This document shows positions 36,168 to 48,665 of a stretch of DNA of 64,000 nucleotides, piece after piece; position 1 is the first letter of the stretch; the number at the start of each line of letters is the position of its first letter. The position numbers were made by a program, and so were the translations under genes. Source of the DNA: Mycolicibacterium parafortuitum (GTDB lineage Bacteria > Actinomycetota > Actinomycetes > Mycobacteriales > Mycobacteriaceae). The stretch covers positions 1,798,001 to 1,862,000 of the forward strand of contig NZ_AP022598.1 of NCBI RefSeq assembly GCF_010725485.1. The letters are read 5' to 3'. Under the pieces are notes generated by a model. It was not told the DNA's origin. It searched no databases and saw only the letters and a program-made list of their open reading frames with translations.

Positions 36168-39100
36168 ATGGCTGAAGCACAAGACGATTCGGCGAAGACT
36201 GGTCCGGATATGACCGTCGCCGAGATGCGTGAGTGGCTGCGCAACTGGGTGGGCAACGCGACGGGGCAGTCCCCAGATGCGATCAACGAGAGCGCACCGC
36301 TGGTCGAGCTCGGATTGTCCTCGCGTGACGCGGTCGCGATGGCCAGCGACATCGAGGATCTCACCGGGGTCACGCTGACCGCGACCGTGGCGTTCCGGCA
36401 TCCGACCATCGAGTCGCTCGCGACGGTGATCATCGAGGGCGAGCCCGAGGAAGACACGGCGGCGCTAGACGCCGAGGACTGGTCGCGCACCGTCGACGAG
36501 GGTGTCGCCAACATCGCGATCGTCGGTGTGGGAACGCGTTTCCCGGGCGATATGAACACCCCCGACGAGATGTGGCAGGCGCTGCTGGAGGGCCGCGACG
36601 CGATCACCGATCTGCCCGAGGGACGCTGGTCGGAATTCCTGTCCGAGCCGCGCATCGCCGAACGGGTCGCCAAGGCTCGCACCCGTGGCGGCTATCTGTC
36701 GGATATCAAAGGGTTCGACGCCGAATTCTTCGCGCTGTCGAAGATGGAAGCCGACAACATCGATCCGCAGCAGCGGATGGCGCTGGAGCTGACGTGGGAA
36801 GCGTTGGAGCACGCGCGGATTCCCGCGTCCAGCCTGCGTGGGGAAAACGTCGGCGTCTACATCGGCAGCTCGGTCAACGACTACATGTTCATGTCGGTCG
36901 CCGACCCCGCCGTCGCACACCCGTACGCGATCACCGGCAACTCCAGCGCGGTGATCGCCAACCGGGTGTCGTATTTCTACGACTTCCGCGGCCCGTCCAT
37001 GTCGATCGACACAGCGTGCTCGTCGTCGCTGGTCGCCGTGCACGAGGGCATCAAGGCGCTGCGCGGCGGGGACGCCGACGTGGTGGTGGCCGGAGGCGTC
37101 AACGCGCTGATCACCCCGCTGGTCACCCTCGGCTTTGATGAGGTCGGCGGCGTGCTGGCCCCCGACGGCCGGATCAAGTCGTTCTCCCAGGACGCCGACG
37201 GATACGCCCGCTCCGAGGGCGGCGGGGTGGTGGTGCTCAAGCGCCTGGCCGACGCGCGCCGGGACGGCGACCAGATCCTCGCGGTGATCGCCGGCGGCGC
37301 GGTCAACCACGACGGCCGTTCCAACGGAATGCTCGCACCGAATCCCGATGCGCAGGAAGCGGTGCTGCGCAAGGCCTACAAGGATGCCGGCATCGACCCG
37401 CGCAGCGTCGACTACGTCGAGGCGCACGGCACCGGCACCATCCTCGGCGATCCGATCGAGGCCGACGCGCTGGGCCGCGTCATCGGCCGCGGTCGCGCCG
37501 CGGACAAGCCCGCGCTGCTGGGCGCGGTGAAGTCCAACATCGGTCACCTGGAGTCGGCCGCCGGTGCGGCGAGCCTCGCCAAGGTGGCGCTGTCGTTGCA
37601 CAACAACAAGATTCCGCCCTCGATCAACTACACGGGGCCGAACCCGTACATCGACTTCGAGAAGGAACACCTGAAGGTCACCGACACCGCGACCGACTGG
37701 CCGCGCTACAGCGGCCACGCCATCGCCGGCGTGTCGGGCTTCGGGTTCGGCGGCGCGAACGCGCACCTGGTGGTGCGTGAGGTGCTGCCCTCCGACCTGG
37801 TCGAGCCGGCTCCCGAGCCGGACGTCGCGGTCGTGTCGCCGGCCAACGACGACGCCAAGGCGGTCTACGTCGGTGGGGTCCGGATGGACGAGTACGGCGA
37901 GTTCATGAACGACGACAACGACGACGACCGTGGGGACGACGAGTTCTACGGACGGATCGCCGACGAGGAGCCGGAGCTGCCGGGGCTGACCGACGAGGCG
38001 CTGCGCCTGCTTGAGGTCGCCCGCGAGGAGCTGGCCGCGCAGGAGGCCGCCGAGCCGCCGGCAAGGATTGTGCCGCTTGCGGTTTCGGGATTCCTGACCT
38101 CCCGTAAGAAGGCCACCGCCGCCGAGCTCGCCGACTGGATCGACAGCCCCGAGGGGCGGGCCGCGTCGCTGGAGTCGATCGGGCGGTCGCTGTCGCGGCG
38201 CAACCACGGCCGGTCCCGCGCGGTCGTGCTCGCCCACGACCACGACGAGGCGATCAAGGGTCTGCGCGCGATCGCCGAGGGCAAGCCGAACCCGATCGTG
38301 ATCACCGCGGACGGTCCGGTCACCAACGGCCCGGTGTGGGTGCTCGCCGGATTCGGTGCCCAGCACCGCAAGATGGCCAAGAGCCTGTATCTGCACGACG
38401 ACACATTCGCCGAGTGGATCAACAAGGTGGACGCGCTGATCCAGGACGAGCGCGGTTGTTCGGTCGTCGAGATGATCCTCGACGACGCGATCGACTACAC
38501 CGACGAGACCACCGACCTCCCGATCGAGAAGGTGCAGCTGGTCATCTTCGCGATCCAGATCGCGCTCGGCGAGGTGCTCAAGGCGCACGGCGCGAAGCCC
38601 GGTGCGCTGATCGGGCAGTCGCTCGGCGAGGCCGCGGCCGCGTACTTCTCCGGTGGTCTGTCGCTGGAGGACGCGACCCGCACCATCTGCTCGCGCGCCC
38701 ACCTGATGGGTGAGGGCGAGGCGATGCTGTTCGGCGAGTACATCCGGCTGATGGCGCTGGTCGAGTACTCGGCCGACGAGATCGAGACCGTGTTCGCCGA
38801 TTACAAGAACCTCGAAGTGTGCGTGTACGCCGCACCGACCCAGACCGTCATCGGCGGTCCGCCCGACGAGGTGGACGCGATCATCGCCCGCGCCGAATCG
38901 GAGGGCAAGTTCGCCCGCAAGTTCCAGACCAAGGGCGCCAGCCACACCACGCAGATGGACCCGCTGCTCGGTGAACTCGCCGCCGAACTGCAGGGCATCG
39001 AGGCGCACACCGTGCAAGTGCCGTACTACTCGACGGTGCACGAGGGCTCGCTGGTGCGGGCCGGCTCGGACCCGATCCACGATGTGGACTACTGGAAGAA

Positions 39101-41549
39101 GGGTCTGCGCCACAGCGTGTACTTCACGCACGGCATCCGTAACGCCATCGACAACGGGCACACCACGTTCCTGGAGCTGGCGCCCAACCCGGTGGCGCTG
39201 ATGCAGGTGGGTCTGACCACCGCCGCGGCGGGACTGCATGACGCGCAGCTGATTCCGACGCTCGCGCGCAAGCAGGACGAGGTCGACTCGATGACCACGG
39301 CGATGGCGCACCTGTTCGTGCACGGGCACGACCTGGACTTCCGGACGCTGTTCCCGCTGCCGAAGGACCGGACGCTGGACCCGGCGGTGGACTACGCCGA
39401 CATCCCGCCGACCCGGTTCCGGCGCAAGCCGCACTGGCTCGACGTGCGCTTCACCGGCGACAGCTCCACGGTGATGCCGGGCAACCACGTCGCCACCCCG
39501 GACGGCAGGCACGTGTGGGAGTACGTCGGGCGGGGCGCCGTCGACGCGCAGACCCTGGCCGCTCTCGTGAAAGCCGCTGCCGCAGCGGTGCTTCCGGATG
39601 CCAAGCTGACGGCGTCCGAGCAGCGCGCGGTGCCCGCCGAGGGCGCCCGGCTGGTGACGACGCTGACCCGCCACCCGGGTGGTGCCAGCGTGCAGGTGCA
39701 CGCGCGGATCGACGAGTCCTTCACTCTCGTCTACGACGCGATCGTGACGCGCGGCGGTGCGCAGACCGCGCTGCCGACTGCCGTCGGCGCCGGGGCTGTC
39801 GCCGAGATCGCCGCTGCGGCACCAGAACCCGAGCCCGAAGAGGACGGTGCGGCGATCCTTCAGGACAACCTCACCGCGGGAGCGGGCCTGGCCGCCGGCT
39901 TCGCGAAGTGGTCGCCGGACACCGGGGAGACCATCGGTGATCGGCTCGGCGCGATCGTCGGTGCGGCGATGGGCTATGAGCCCGAGGACCTTCCGTGGGA
40001 GGTGCCGCTGATCGAGCTCGGGCTGGATTCGCTGATGGCGGTGCGCATCAAGAACCGTGTCGAGTACGACTTCGACCTGCCGCCGATCCAGCTGACCGCG
40101 GTACGCGACGCGAACCTGTACGCGGTCGAGAAGCTGATCGCCTACGCGATCGAGAACCGCGACCAGGTCGAGGAGATCGCCGAGGCTCAGAAGGGGCAGA
40201 CCGCCGAGGAGATCGCCGCGGCCCAGGCCGAGCTGATGGGTGGTGCGACCACGGTCGCCGAACTCGAGGCGAAGCTGGCCGAGGCGGGCCATCCGATCGC
40301 CGCCAAGCCCGAGGACGCCGCCGACGAGGACACCGCCGACGAGGTGACGACCGCCGCGGGAACCGAAGCGCCGCCGAGCATCCCGCCGCCGCCCACGGAT
40401 CCGTCGGGGCCGACCGGACCCGCGGCAGCCGCCGCCAAGGTCCTCACCCAGGAAGCGGTCGCCGAGGCGCTCGGCGCCGACGTGCCGCCGCGCGACGCGG
40501 CCGAACGCGTCACGTTCGCGACGTGGGCGATCGTGACCGGCAAGTCGCCGGGTGGCATCTTCAACGACCTGCCGTCGATCGGCGACGACGTCGCCGAGAA
40601 GATCGCCCAGCGACTCTCCGAGCGTGCCGAGGGCACCATCACCGTCGAGCAGGTCAAGTCGGCCCGCACCATCCAGGACCTGTCGGTCGCGGTGCGCGAC
40701 GAGATGGACGCCGGTGAGCTCGACGGTTTCGTGCGCATCCTGCGCCCCCGGCCCGAAGGGTCCACCCGCGTCCCGGTGTTCGTGTTCCATCCCGCCGGCG
40801 GCACCACCGTCGTGTACGAGCCGCTGCTGAAGCGGCTGCCCGCCGACACCCCGGTCTACGGCATCGAGCGGGTCGAGGGCTCCATCGAGGAGCGGGCCCG
40901 CGAGTACGTGCCGAAGCTGATGGAGATCCAGGGCAACGGCCCCTACATCCTGGCCGGCTGGTCGCTGGGCGGGGCGCTGGCCTACGCCTGCGCGGTCGGG
41001 CTGAAGAGCCAGGGCGCGGACGTGAAGTTCGTCGGTCTGATCGACACGGTGCGCGCGGGTGAGGAGGTGCCGCAGACCAAGGAGGAGATCCGGGCCCGCT
41101 GGGACCGCTACGCCCTGTTCGCGCAGCGCACCTTCAACGTCGAGGTACCGCCGATCCCGTACGAAGAGCTCGAAGCGCTCGACGACGAGGGGCAGGTGAA
41201 GTTCATCCTCGACGCGGTCAAGCAGAGCGGCGTCGAGATCCCCGGCGGCATCATCGAGCACCAGCGCACGTCCTACCTGGACAACCGCGCGCTCGACACC
41301 GCGAAGATCGAGCATTACGACGGGCACGTCACGCTCTACATGGCCGACCGTTACCACGACGACGCGATCATGTTCGAGCCGCGCTACGCGACCCGTAAAC
41401 CCGATGGCGGATGGGGTGAATTCGTCGACGATCTGGAGGTCGTGCCGATCGGGGGCGAACACATCCAGGCCATCGACGAGCCGTACATTGCAAAGGTCGG
41501 TGCCCACATGAGCGAGGCGATCAGCGCGATCGAGAGCGAGAACAAGTGA
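36168..41549 (+). CDS. pks13: polyketide synthase Pks13 (mycolate condensase)
   Basis: A 1793-residue multidomain enzyme (Mtb Rv3800c) that condenses meromycoloyl and carboxyacyl chains into the mycolate precursor. Domain order: ACP1 (phosphopantetheine Ser52 in LGLSSRDAV), ketosynthase (Cys284 in DTACSSSL), acyltransferase (Ser818 in GQSLGEAAA), ACP2 (Ser1288 in LGLDSLMAV) and thioesterase (Ser1599 in AGWSLGGA). An acidic Asp-rich linker near residues 570-600 joins KS and AT, and a Pro/Ala-rich linker (about 1380-1425) follows ACP2. There is no reductase domain. The ATG has GAGG upstream; the stop overlaps the accD4 GTG (GTGA). Confidence 0.98.
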   Translation: MAEAQDDSAKTGPDMTVAEMREWLRNWVGNATGQSPDAINESAPLVELGLSSRDAVAMASDIEDLTGVTLTATVAFRHPTIESLATVIIEGEPEEDTAALDAEDWSRTVDEGVANIAIVGVGTRFPGDMNTPDEMWQALLEGRDAITDLPEGRWSEFLSEPRIAERVAKARTRGGYLSDIKGFDAEFFALSKMEADNIDPQQRMALELTWEALEHARIPASSLRGENVGVYIGSSVNDYMFMSVADPAVAHPYAITGNSSAVIANRVSYFYDFRGPSMSIDTACSSSLVAVHEGIKALRGGDADVVVAGGVNALITPLVTLGFDEVGGVLAPDGRIKSFSQDADGYARSEGGGVVVLKRLADARRDGDQILAVIAGGAVNHDGRSNGMLAPNPDAQEAVLRKAYKDAGIDPRSVDYVEAHGTGTILGDPIEADALGRVIGRGRAADKPALLGAVKSNIGHLESAAGAASLAKVALSLHNNKIPPSINYTGPNPYIDFEKEHLKVTDTATDWPRYSGHAIAGVSGFGFGGANAHLVVREVLPSDLVEPAPEPDVAVVSPANDDAKAVYVGGVRMDEYGEFMNDDNDDDRGDDEFYGRIADEEPELPGLTDEALRLLEVAREELAAQEAAEPPARIVPLAVSGFLTSRKKATAAELADWIDSPEGRAASLESIGRSLSRRNHGRSRAVVLAHDHDEAIKGLRAIAEGKPNPIVITADGPVTNGPVWVLAGFGAQHRKMAKSLYLHDDTFAEWINKVDALIQDERGCSVVEMILDDAIDYTDETTDLPIEKVQLVIFAIQIALGEVLKAHGAKPGALIGQSLGEAAAAYFSGGLSLEDATRTICSRAHLMGEGEAMLFGEYIRLMALVEYSADEIETVFADYKNLEVCVYAAPTQTVIGGPPDEVDAIIARAESEGKFARKFQTKGASHTTQMDPLLGELAAELQGIEAHTVQVPYYSTVHEGSLVRAGSDPIHDVDYWKKGLRHSVYFTHGIRNAIDNGHTTFLELAPNPVALMQVGLTTAAAGLHDAQLIPTLARKQDEVDSMTTAMAHLFVHGHDLDFRTLFPLPKDRTLDPAVDYADIPPTRFRRKPHWLDVRFTGDSSTVMPGNHVATPDGRHVWEYVGRGAVDAQTLAALVKAAAAAVLPDAKLTASEQRAVPAEGARLVTTLTRHPGGASVQVHARIDESFTLVYDAIVTRGGAQTALPTAVGAGAVAEIAAAAPEPEPEEDGAAILQDNLTAGAGLAAGFAKWSPDTGETIGDRLGAIVGAAMGYEPEDLPWEVPLIELGLDSLMAVRIKNRVEYDFDLPPIQLTAVRDANLYAVEKLIAYAIENRDQVEEIAEAQKGQTAEEIAAAQAELMGGATTVAELEAKLAEAGHPIAAKPEDAADEDTADEVTTAAGTEAPPSIPPPPTDPSGPTGPAAAAAKVLTQEAVAEALGADVPPRDAAERVTFATWAIVTGKSPGGIFNDLPSIGDDVAEKIAQRLSERAEGTITVEQVKSARTIQDLSVAVRDEMDAGELDGFVRILRPRPEGSTRVPVFVFHPAGGTTVVYEPLLKRLPADTPVYGIERVEGSIEERAREYVPKLMEIQGNGPYILAGWSLGGALAYACAVGLKSQGADVKFVGLIDTVRAGEEVPQTKEEIRARWDRYALFAQRTFNVEVPPIPYEELEALDDEGQVKFILDAVKQSGVEIPGGIIEHQRTSYLDNRALDTAKIEHYDGHVTLYMADRYHDDAIMFEPRYATRKPDGGWGEFVDDLEVVPIGGEHIQAIDEPYIAKVGAHMSEAISAIESENK

Positions 41550-43120
41550 CCGAGGTATCTCCCACCCACCACCCGGCACGAACGACTGCCGAACTCCTGG
41601 CCGAACTCCGCGAGAAGCTGGAGATCGCCAAGGAACCCGGTGGGGAGAAGGCCGTCGCCAAGCGGGAGAAGAAGGGCATCCCGAGCGCCCGCGCCCGGAT
41701 CCACGCGCTGCTCGACCCGGGCAGCTTCCTGGAGATCGGCGCGCTGGCCAAGACCCCCGGCGACCCGGACGCGCTCTACGGCGACGGTGTGGTCACCGGC
41801 CACGGCACCATCAACGGCCGCCCGGTCGGCGTGTTCAGCCACGACCAGACGGTGTTCCAGGGTTCGGTCGGCGAGATGTTCGGCCGCAAGGTCGCCCGGC
41901 TGATGGAGTGGGTGGCGATGGTCGGCTGTCCGATCATCGGCATCAATGACTCCGCGGGCGCGCGTATCCAGGACACCGCGACGTCGCTGGCCTGGTACGC
42001 CGAGCTGGGCCGTCGCCACGAGCTGCTGCGCGGCCTGGTGCCCGAGATCTCGCTGATCTTCGGCAAGTGCGCCGGCGGTGCGGTGTACTCGCCGATCCAG
42101 ACCGACTTGATCGTCGCGGTGCGCGACCAGGGCTACATGTTCGTCACCGGGCCCGACGTGATCAAGGACGTCACCGGTGAGGAGGTCACCCTCGACGAGC
42201 TCGGCGGCGCCGACGCTCAGGCCCGCTACGGCAACATCCACCAGGTCGTCGAATCCGAGGCCGCCGCATTCCAGTACGTGCGCGACTATCTGAGCTTCCT
42301 GCCCGCGAACACGTTCGACGATCCGCCGATCGTCAACCCGGGGCTGGAGCCGGAGATCACGCCGCACGACCTCGAGCTGGATGCGATCGTGCCGGATGCC
42401 GACAACCAGGCCTACGACATGATGGAGATCCTGCTGCGGATCTTCGACGACGGCGACGTGTTCCAGGTCGGTGAGCAGGCCGGGCCCGCGATCATCACGG
42501 CGTTCGCGCGCGTCGACGGCCGTCCGGTCGGCATCATCGCCAACCAGCCGATGTACATGTCGGGTGCGATCGACAACGAGGCCTCCGACAAGGCGGCCCG
42601 CTTCGTCCGGTTCTGCGACTCGTTCAACACCCCGCTGATCTTCGTGGTCGACACCCCGGGCTTCATGCCGGGCGTCGAGCAGGAAAAGGGCGGCATCATC
42701 AAGCGCGGTGGCCGCTTCCTGAACGCCGTGGTGGAATGCGACGTCCCGAAGGTGACGATCACCATCCGCAAGTCCTACGGCGGCGCGTACGCGGTGATGG
42801 GCTCCAAGCAGCTCACGTCGGACTTCAACTTCGCGTGGCCGACCGCGCGGATCGCGGTGATCGGTGCCGAGGGCGCCGCGCAGCTTCTGGTCAAGCGGTT
42901 CCCCGATCCGACGGCGCCCGAGGTGCAGAAGATCCGGGCCGACTTCATCGAGGGCTATAACAGCACCCTGGCCACGCCGTGGATCGCGGCCGAGCGCGGC
43001 TTCATCGACGGCGTCATCGAGCCGCACGAAACGCGCCTGCTCATCCGCAAGTGCCTGCACCTGCTTCGCGACAAGCAGATCAATCGCGTGCAGCGCAAGC
43101 ATGGCCTGACGCCCATCTAG
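41546..43120 (+). CDS. accD4: acyl-CoA carboxylase carboxyltransferase subunit AccD4
   Basis: A 524-residue biotin-dependent carboxyltransferase (Mtb Rv3799c). With AccA3, AccD5 and AccE5 it carboxylates long-chain (C24-C26) acyl-CoA to supply the Pks13 extender. Crotonase-fold motifs for the acyl-CoA and carboxybiotin sites are visible ([51 protein letters not shown]). The GTG at 41546 overlaps the pks13 stop, so fadD32-pks13-accD4 form one unit, as in Mtb. Confidence 0.97.
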   Translation: MTEVSPTHHPARTTAELLAELREKLEIAKEPGGEKAVAKREKKGIPSARARIHALLDPGSFLEIGALAKTPGDPDALYGDGVVTGHGTINGRPVGVFSHDQTVFQGSVGEMFGRKVARLMEWVAMVGCPIIGINDSAGARIQDTATSLAWYAELGRRHELLRGLVPEISLIFGKCAGGAVYSPIQTDLIVAVRDQGYMFVTGPDVIKDVTGEEVTLDELGGADAQARYGNIHQVVESEAAAFQYVRDYLSFLPANTFDDPPIVNPGLEPEITPHDLELDAIVPDADNQAYDMMEILLRIFDDGDVFQVGEQAGPAIITAFARVDGRPVGIIANQPMYMSGAIDNEASDKAARFVRFCDSFNTPLIFVVDTPGFMPGVEQEKGGIIKRGGRFLNAVVECDVPKVTITIRKSYGGAYAVMGSKQLTSDFNFAWPTARIAVIGAEGAAQLLVKRFPDPTAPEVQKIRADFIEGYNSTLATPWIAAERGFIDGVIEPHETRLLIRKCLHLLRDKQINRVQRKHGLTPI

Positions 43121-43137
43121 GAAGCGGATGCGGTTGG

Positions 43138-44058
43138 ATGGGGTCTGTGTCTGCTGATTTCACCGGGTTGAGGCGCGCGGCGCCGCTCGGCGACCCCCGC
43201 TTGGACCTGTGCGATCTGTACGTGTTCCAGTCGCCCTCCGATCCCGAGCGGACCACGCTGATCCTGACGGCGAACCCGGAAGCCGGTCCGCTGCACCCCA
43301 AAGCGGTGTACCGCATCGGCATCGACAACGACGGCGATCTGCGCAACGACATCGCGTTCAACTTCGTGTTCTCCGAACCGACCTACGACGGGGAACAGCC
43401 GCACCAGCGCGTCGACGTCCGGTTGGCGTTGCAGGCCGAGGCCAGGGTCGAGTCCGCGTGCGGATCGGAGATCTTCGGCAACGTCGACGTGTCCTTCCAC
43501 GGGGATCCGCACATCTGGCGGTCCCGCGGCGGGGGATTCGTGTTCTTCGCCGGCGCACGCCGCGACGCGTCGTTCGACTCGAACGTGATCGCGATGGCCG
43601 TCGAACTGCCCACCAGCTATCTCGGGGCCGCCCCTGACGTGCGGATCTGGGCGCGGTGCACGTTGCGCCAAGACGGCCGCTGGGTGCACGCCGACCGCAT
43701 CGGCCACCCGTGGGTGAGCGGCTTCTTCAGCACCGACGAGGAACTGGCCGAATTCAGCTCCGGCGAGCCGAACATGGACCGCCCGCACTGGATGGGTCAC
43801 CTGATCGAGCTGATGGCCGAGACGGGCGGCTACAGCCGTGAGGAGGCCATCGACGCGATCGAGGCCGAGGGCACGCTGCCGGACGTGTTGACGTTCAACC
43901 CGGCCAAACCGGCCGCGTACCCGAACGGCCGGGCGCTGAGCGACGATGTCGCCGACTACCGGTCGCGGTTCCTGACCAAGGGACAGAAGGGTTTCTCAGG
44001 GCTCGGTGCGCCGACGGATCTACTGCCCGAATTCCCGTACCTGAGCGGTCCTCGGTAA
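43138..44058 (+). CDS. DUF4331-type protein
   Basis: A 306-residue protein resembling the DUF4331 family: APLGDPRLDLCDLYVFQSPS, YRIGIDNDGDLRNDIAFNFVFSE and the late GRALSDDVADYRSRFLT are family-like. No signal peptide is evident, although many relatives are exported. The function is unknown. The ATG at 43138 lies 17 bp after accD4; a GTG three codons later is possible. It may be carried on the fadD32-pks13-accD4 transcript. Confidence 0.8.
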   Translation: MGSVSADFTGLRRAAPLGDPRLDLCDLYVFQSPSDPERTTLILTANPEAGPLHPKAVYRIGIDNDGDLRNDIAFNFVFSEPTYDGEQPHQRVDVRLALQAEARVESACGSEIFGNVDVSFHGDPHIWRSRGGGFVFFAGARRDASFDSNVIAMAVELPTSYLGAAPDVRIWARCTLRQDGRWVHADRIGHPWVSGFFSTDEELAEFSSGEPNMDRPHWMGHLIELMAETGGYSREEAIDAIEAEGTLPDVLTFNPAKPAAYPNGRALSDDVADYRSRFLTKGQKGFSGLGAPTDLLPEFPYLSGPR

Positions 44059-44065
44059 GCGCTTA

Positions 44066-44071
44066 TAGGAT
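44066..44071 (+). promoter_or_regulatory. leaderless -10 (TAGGAT) for the Ser/Thr kinase gene
   Basis: TAGGAT, 6 nt (GCGCGC), then ATG at 44078. Confidence 0.55.
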
Positions 44072-44077
44072 GCGCGC

Positions 44078-45448
44078 ATGCCGCTGAGCGACGGCGAGGT
44101 CATCTCCGGATACACGATCTCGCGCATGTTGGGAGCCGGCGGTATGGGCGAGGTGTACCTCGCCAAGCATCCGCGCCTGCCCCGCTACGACGCGCTGAAG
44201 GTGCTCTCGGCGGCGGTCTCCACCGACAGCGAGTACCGGGAGCGGTTCAACCGTGAGGCCGACATCGCCGCGTCGCTGTGGCATCCGCACATCGTGCAGG
44301 TCCACGACCGCGGTGAGTTCGACGGTCGGCTGTGGATCTCGATGGACCACGTCGAGGGCACCGACGCGGCCAAGCTGCTCGCCGACAGGTACCCCGGCGG
44401 GATGCCTCCGGATCTGGTGATCCGGCTGGTGACCGCGGTCGGGGAGGCGCTCGACTACGCGCATCAACGGGGCCTGCTGCACCGCGACGTCAAACCCGCC
44501 AACATCCTGATCGCCGACCCGGAGACCGAGAACGAGCGGATCATGTTGGCCGACTTCGGCATTGCCCGCCGGCTCGGCGAGGTCAGCGCGCTGACCGGGA
44601 CGAACATGACGGTCGGCACCGTCGCGTACTCGGCACCCGAGCAGTTGACGGCCGACGAGGCGATCGACGGCCGCGCCGACCAGTACGCGTTGGCGGCCAC
44701 GGCGTTTCAGCTGCTGACCGGAACCCCGCCGTTCCAGCATTCGAATCCGGCGATCGTGATCAGCCAGCACCTCACCGCCCAGCCCCCGTCGATCGGCGTC
44801 CACCGGCCCGAATTGTCTGGTCTGGGTGAGGCGTTCACCAAGGCGCTGTCGAAGTCGCCGTCGGACCGGTTCGACCGGTGCGTGGATTTCGCCCGCGCGC
44901 TGGGGCATCGCAGCGGCGTGACCGGGCGGGGGAGCTCGGTGGACCACGATGCGACGACGTATTCACCGGCCACCCCGGCCGGCCCCAGGCACGCCAAACC
45001 GGCGCCGGCCGCACCGGCCGGTTCCGGTATGCGCAACCGCATCCTGATCGGCTCGGCGGTGGTGCTGGCGCTGGCCGCGGCCGCGGCGGTGGCCCTGCTC
45101 GCGGTGTTCGAGAAGGACGAGATCCACGCCGGCGCGAAGGCACCGGCGCTGCCGGTGGTGGTGGTCGGCGCGGACTGCGCGACTCTCGGCGGGGCCGGGA
45201 TCACCCAGGACGGCAAGTCCGCCTACTGTGCCCGGCTGTCGTCGACGGGTGAGCCGCTGTGGTCGCTGTACGAGGGCGAGATCCCGCACCCCAGCGCCAC
45301 ACCGGAACCCGGGAGCACCGCGCCCGCGGACGCCCCGGTCCTGGTGTGCATGGAGCAGACGGGCCAGAGCCAGAACGACTGCCACAGCGACATCCAGCAG
45401 GAGAACTCCGACCCGGCCGCCAACGACAACCAAGGCGGCCAGAACTAG
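44078..45448 (+). CDS. receptor-type Ser/Thr protein kinase
   Basis: A 456-residue kinase. The catalytic domain (residues 12-275) is complete: glycine loop GAGGMGEVY, Lys41, HRDVKPAN (135-142), DFG at 159-161, an activation loop with Thr residues (ALTGTNMTVGT) and APE at 186-188. A juxtamembrane linker, one TM helix (about 323-345) and a short extracytoplasmic domain follow. That domain contains four cysteines (GADCATLGG, SAYCARLS, VLVCMEQ, NDCHSD), likely two disulfides, and an acidic tail. It resembles small-sensor mycobacterial kinases of the PknF/PknJ type. It is convergent with embB, 7 bp away. The substrates are unknown. Confidence 0.92.
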   Translation: MPLSDGEVISGYTISRMLGAGGMGEVYLAKHPRLPRYDALKVLSAAVSTDSEYRERFNREADIAASLWHPHIVQVHDRGEFDGRLWISMDHVEGTDAAKLLADRYPGGMPPDLVIRLVTAVGEALDYAHQRGLLHRDVKPANILIADPETENERIMLADFGIARRLGEVSALTGTNMTVGTVAYSAPEQLTADEAIDGRADQYALAATAFQLLTGTPPFQHSNPAIVISQHLTAQPPSIGVHRPELSGLGEAFTKALSKSPSDRFDRCVDFARALGHRSGVTGRGSSVDHDATTYSPATPAGPRHAKPAPAAPAGSGMRNRILIGSAVVLALAAAAAVALLAVFEKDEIHAGAKAPALPVVVVGADCATLGGAGITQDGKSAYCARLSSTGEPLWSLYEGEIPHPSATPEPGSTAPADAPVLVCMEQTGQSQNDCHSDIQQENSDPAANDNQGGQN

Positions 45449-45455
45449 CCTCGCG

Positions 45456-48400
45456 TCACGGCCGGAACCGCATCGGACCCGGCGAGTACAGACCCGAGTG
45501 TGTCGTCGACCCCAGTTCGATCTCGGCGGGGGTGGCGTCGACGATGGTGTCGAAGCGCCGCAGCGAACCCCAGTCCTGACCCCAGTCGTTCGACAGATAG
45601 GTCGACATCACCGACGCGCGCAACAGCAGGTCCGTGATGCCGAGCAGACCGCCGTTGAGGCCGTCCTGCCAGGTGTCGGTGCTCTGCAGCTTCGCGTAGT
45701 AGTCCGGTGAGATCCTGAACTTGGGTACCTCGGTGACACCGTTGGCGTGCAGCATCGGCTGCTGGCACGGGAACGCCAGACCGACCGCCCAGTCCATCAG
45801 CACCGGCTGCTCAGAGCCGACGTATTCCTGCACCGAGCGCAGCTCCGGAACCCGGGGCGGGGTCACCGCGACCCAATCCCCTTGTCCCAGCGACAGATCC
45901 TCGGCGACGACACGCACCGCGACCGCGTCGGCGGGGATCGCCGAGCGCGGGTAGCGCAGGTTGCGCCACGACGGGGTCGGGCCGATGTCGTACGGGCTGA
46001 CCCGCCCCGCGGGCACCGGCGCGCCGTCCGGACCGGCCACGGCGTACTCCAGATCCACGGTCTGCCCGGTGGTCAGGTTGTTCGCGACGCTGGTGCCGGT
46101 GATGGTGCCCGCGGCGGTGATCACCACCAGCGGATGTGCGTCATCGGGTGCGGGCAGCTGGTACCACGCCGACGCGAGGCGGCTTTCCTGTTGCGGCCCG
46201 GTCGAATACGTGCCCGCCACCGGTACGCGGGCCGGGTCGAGTCCGTAGGGCAGCGGCACCGTGGACCCGTTCACGCCCGGCCGGGACAGCTTGATCGGAC
46301 GGTTCCAGTCGTAGTCGGTGCCCGGCTGCGGATTGTTCAGCCGGATCGCCTCGGCGATGATCCGGTCCGGAACTCCGTTGGGGGAGAAGCCCGTCGGCTT
46401 CTCGCCGCCGAGCGGGCCGAGCGGGCCCCAGGTGGGTTGACCGGGGCCGGCGGGCAGGGGCGCAAGGAAGCCGTCGTTGGAGTCGGGTTCGACCAGGACG
46501 TCGTCGGCGAGACCGCAGCCGCCGGCGAACGCCCGGATGTTGGCCCAGCCGTTGGAGTACGTCGGGTACTGGCGTACCACCCCGATGGCCATCGACGCCA
46601 CCATGAACAGCACCATGAAGCCTGCGGCGATCGGGATCGGCGCCGCGGTCAGCGCGTCGACCACGCGGGATTGCTGCGTGCCGCGCAGGTGCAGCCAGAA
46701 CGCCGCGAACGCGGCGACGAAGAACAGCACGAAGAACACCGTGCTGACGGTCACCCCGCCCAGTTGGGGTACCGAATTGTTGAACGGCGCACCGAAGTTC
46801 GACACGTACCACCAGCCGTTGGTGGACGCGAAGCACAGCGCCAGCACAAGCAGCAGCCCGGCCAGGAACGCCATCCGGTTGCGTGCCGAGCGCAGCACCG
46901 CCGGGGACACCAGCACCGTGGCCAGCGCCGCCATCGCACCGCCCACGGCGGCGAACAGCCCGAAGTGGTGGATCCACTTGGTGGGGGTGAACATCAGGAA
47001 GAAGATCGTCGCGAAGATGACGCCCATCAGCCGCCACGCCGGGCCGCGGGCGACGCCGGGAACACGCTTGCGGCGCAACATGATGAACAGCGACGCGAAC
47101 AGACTCAGCGCGGTGAACAGGAACGCCACCCGGCGGGCGATCGCACCGTCGGTGGTCGGCAGGATCAGGTAGTAGTAGCGCAGGTTCTCGGTCCACCACT
47201 CCTGGCTCGGACCGATCGCGGTGCGGATCTTGGTCGCCTCCAGCACCGTCGCGAGCGTCTGGTCGGCGAACACCACGGCCAGGATCACGGTGCCGGCGGC
47301 CAGCAGTGGCGCCAGCAGTGGCCACAGCCCGACGCTCTGGCGGCGCCGCATCAGGATTCGCAGGATCGGGCGGCCGCCCGCGATCAGCGCGGCGACCGCG
47401 ATCAGGCCGGTGGGCTGGATACCGAGGGTGAACGCCGCGGTGGTGATCGCCAGCGCGGCCGGGGTGAGCCGGCCCGAGGTGATCGCGCGTTCGATCAGCA
47501 CATAGGTGATCAGCGCGCCGGTGGCGATCTGGCCCTCGGGGCGCAGACCGTTGTTGAACGGCATCCACGCGCCCAGCAGCACCAGCCCGGCCGCCCACAG
47601 CGCGGGGCGGCTCGCGATCACCGCGGGCCCGAGGCGGGGCAGCACCTCGCGCGAGAGCAGCAGCCAACAGATCACCGCGCAGATCAGGTCCGGCAGCCGC
47701 ATCCAGATGCTCGCAGTGCTGACCTGGCTCATCAGCGCCAGCACGTTGTAGTACCAGCCGAACGGGTCCTCGGGGCTGCCGAACCAGCGGAAGTAGTTCG
47801 ACATGTAGCCGGCGTGTTCGGCGACGCGCGCCATCTGCAGGATGTAGCCGTCGTCGGACGAATTCGCCCCGATCACGTACCAGATCGCGAAGCCGCCGAG
47901 CACCACGCCGTCCACCGCGGTCACGGTGCGCCAGCGGGTCGGGATCAGATGGTGCATCCGGCGCCCGTCGAGGCGGTCCAGCCGCCACAACGCCAGGATC
48001 GCCAGGATCGTGCACACGACGGCAAGCACCATCGCGGCCAGCTTCAGCGCGGTCGGGTGTGTCGTGAAGCGGGTGTCGATCTCGGCGGAGAACCGCAGCC
48101 CGGGCGGGGCAGGGCCGGTCAGGTCGGTGAAGACGCCGACAATCGCGGGCCGCAGGTTCGGGTCCGGGTAACCGGTGCGTTGCGGTTGGCCGGCGTCGGC
48201 GCCGTCGGTCTTGGTCAGACCGACGAACTCGGCGTAGGTGCCGTCGTGATTCGACGTGATCTCGATGCTGGAACAGCCGGGGGCGCCCCCGGTTCCGGCG
48301 ACCCGGTCACGCTCGACGCTGGCGACCACGACGTTGCGCACGATCACGTCGACGCGGTCCTCGGTGACGTTGACCAGCATCGCGTTCAGCGCGGCGTCGC

Positions 48401-48665
48401 GGCCCTGCGCGGGCGCGGTGCCCAACACCAGGCCGCCGTCGGCGGGCATGTCGCGCACGACGTCGCAGGGCACCGTCGCGGTCAGACTGACCGGGGCCTG
48501 GGAGATCAGCGGCGCGGTGACGTTGGCGAGCTGTCCCTGCTGCGGCCAGTTCAGCGTCGCGGTGGTCTGGGTGACCGGCAGCAGCGGCACCGCGACCGCC
48601 ATCACGAAGCCGAGCAGACCGGCGATCGTGGCGACCCAGCGCGCGATCTTCACGTCGTCTCTCAC
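45456..48665 (-). CDS. embB: arabinosyltransferase EmbB
   Basis: A 1069-residue GT-C membrane enzyme (Mtb Rv3795). It adds alpha-1,3 branched arabinose to arabinogalactan together with EmbA, using decaprenylphosphoryl arabinose. An N-terminal TM is followed by an extracytoplasmic carbohydrate-binding domain, a multi-TM core with catalytic DD in [19 protein letters not shown], and a C-terminal CBM domain. The ethambutol-determining region is intact, with Met (Mtb Met306) in [16 protein letters not shown]. The ATG at 48665 overlaps the embA stop (ATGA). It is the last gene of the series and convergent with the kinase gene. Confidence 0.98.
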   Translation of the reverse strand: MRDDVKIARWVATIAGLLGFVMAVAVPLLPVTQTTATLNWPQQGQLANVTAPLISQAPVSLTATVPCDVVRDMPADGGLVLGTAPAQGRDAALNAMLVNVTEDRVDVIVRNVVVASVERDRVAGTGGAPGCSSIEITSNHDGTYAEFVGLTKTDGADAGQPQRTGYPDPNLRPAIVGVFTDLTGPAPPGLRFSAEIDTRFTTHPTALKLAAMVLAVVCTILAILALWRLDRLDGRRMHHLIPTRWRTVTAVDGVVLGGFAIWYVIGANSSDDGYILQMARVAEHAGYMSNYFRWFGSPEDPFGWYYNVLALMSQVSTASIWMRLPDLICAVICWLLLSREVLPRLGPAVIASRPALWAAGLVLLGAWMPFNNGLRPEGQIATGALITYVLIERAITSGRLTPAALAITTAAFTLGIQPTGLIAVAALIAGGRPILRILMRRRQSVGLWPLLAPLLAAGTVILAVVFADQTLATVLEATKIRTAIGPSQEWWTENLRYYYLILPTTDGAIARRVAFLFTALSLFASLFIMLRRKRVPGVARGPAWRLMGVIFATIFFLMFTPTKWIHHFGLFAAVGGAMAALATVLVSPAVLRSARNRMAFLAGLLLVLALCFASTNGWWYVSNFGAPFNNSVPQLGGVTVSTVFFVLFFVAAFAAFWLHLRGTQQSRVVDALTAAPIPIAAGFMVLFMVASMAIGVVRQYPTYSNGWANIRAFAGGCGLADDVLVEPDSNDGFLAPLPAGPGQPTWGPLGPLGGEKPTGFSPNGVPDRIIAEAIRLNNPQPGTDYDWNRPIKLSRPGVNGSTVPLPYGLDPARVPVAGTYSTGPQQESRLASAWYQLPAPDDAHPLVVITAAGTITGTSVANNLTTGQTVDLEYAVAGPDGAPVPAGRVSPYDIGPTPSWRNLRYPRSAIPADAVAVRVVAEDLSLGQGDWVAVTPPRVPELRSVQEYVGSEQPVLMDWAVGLAFPCQQPMLHANGVTEVPKFRISPDYYAKLQSTDTWQDGLNGGLLGITDLLLRASVMSTYLSNDWGQDWGSLRRFDTIVDATPAEIELGSTTHSGLYSPGPMRFRP

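Noticed and set aside
36465..41579. A 1704-codon open frame antisense to pks13
   Set aside because: High GC makes the opposite strand nearly stop-free; the translation is Arg/Val/Asp-rich with no domains, while the plus strand carries all Pks13 motifs.
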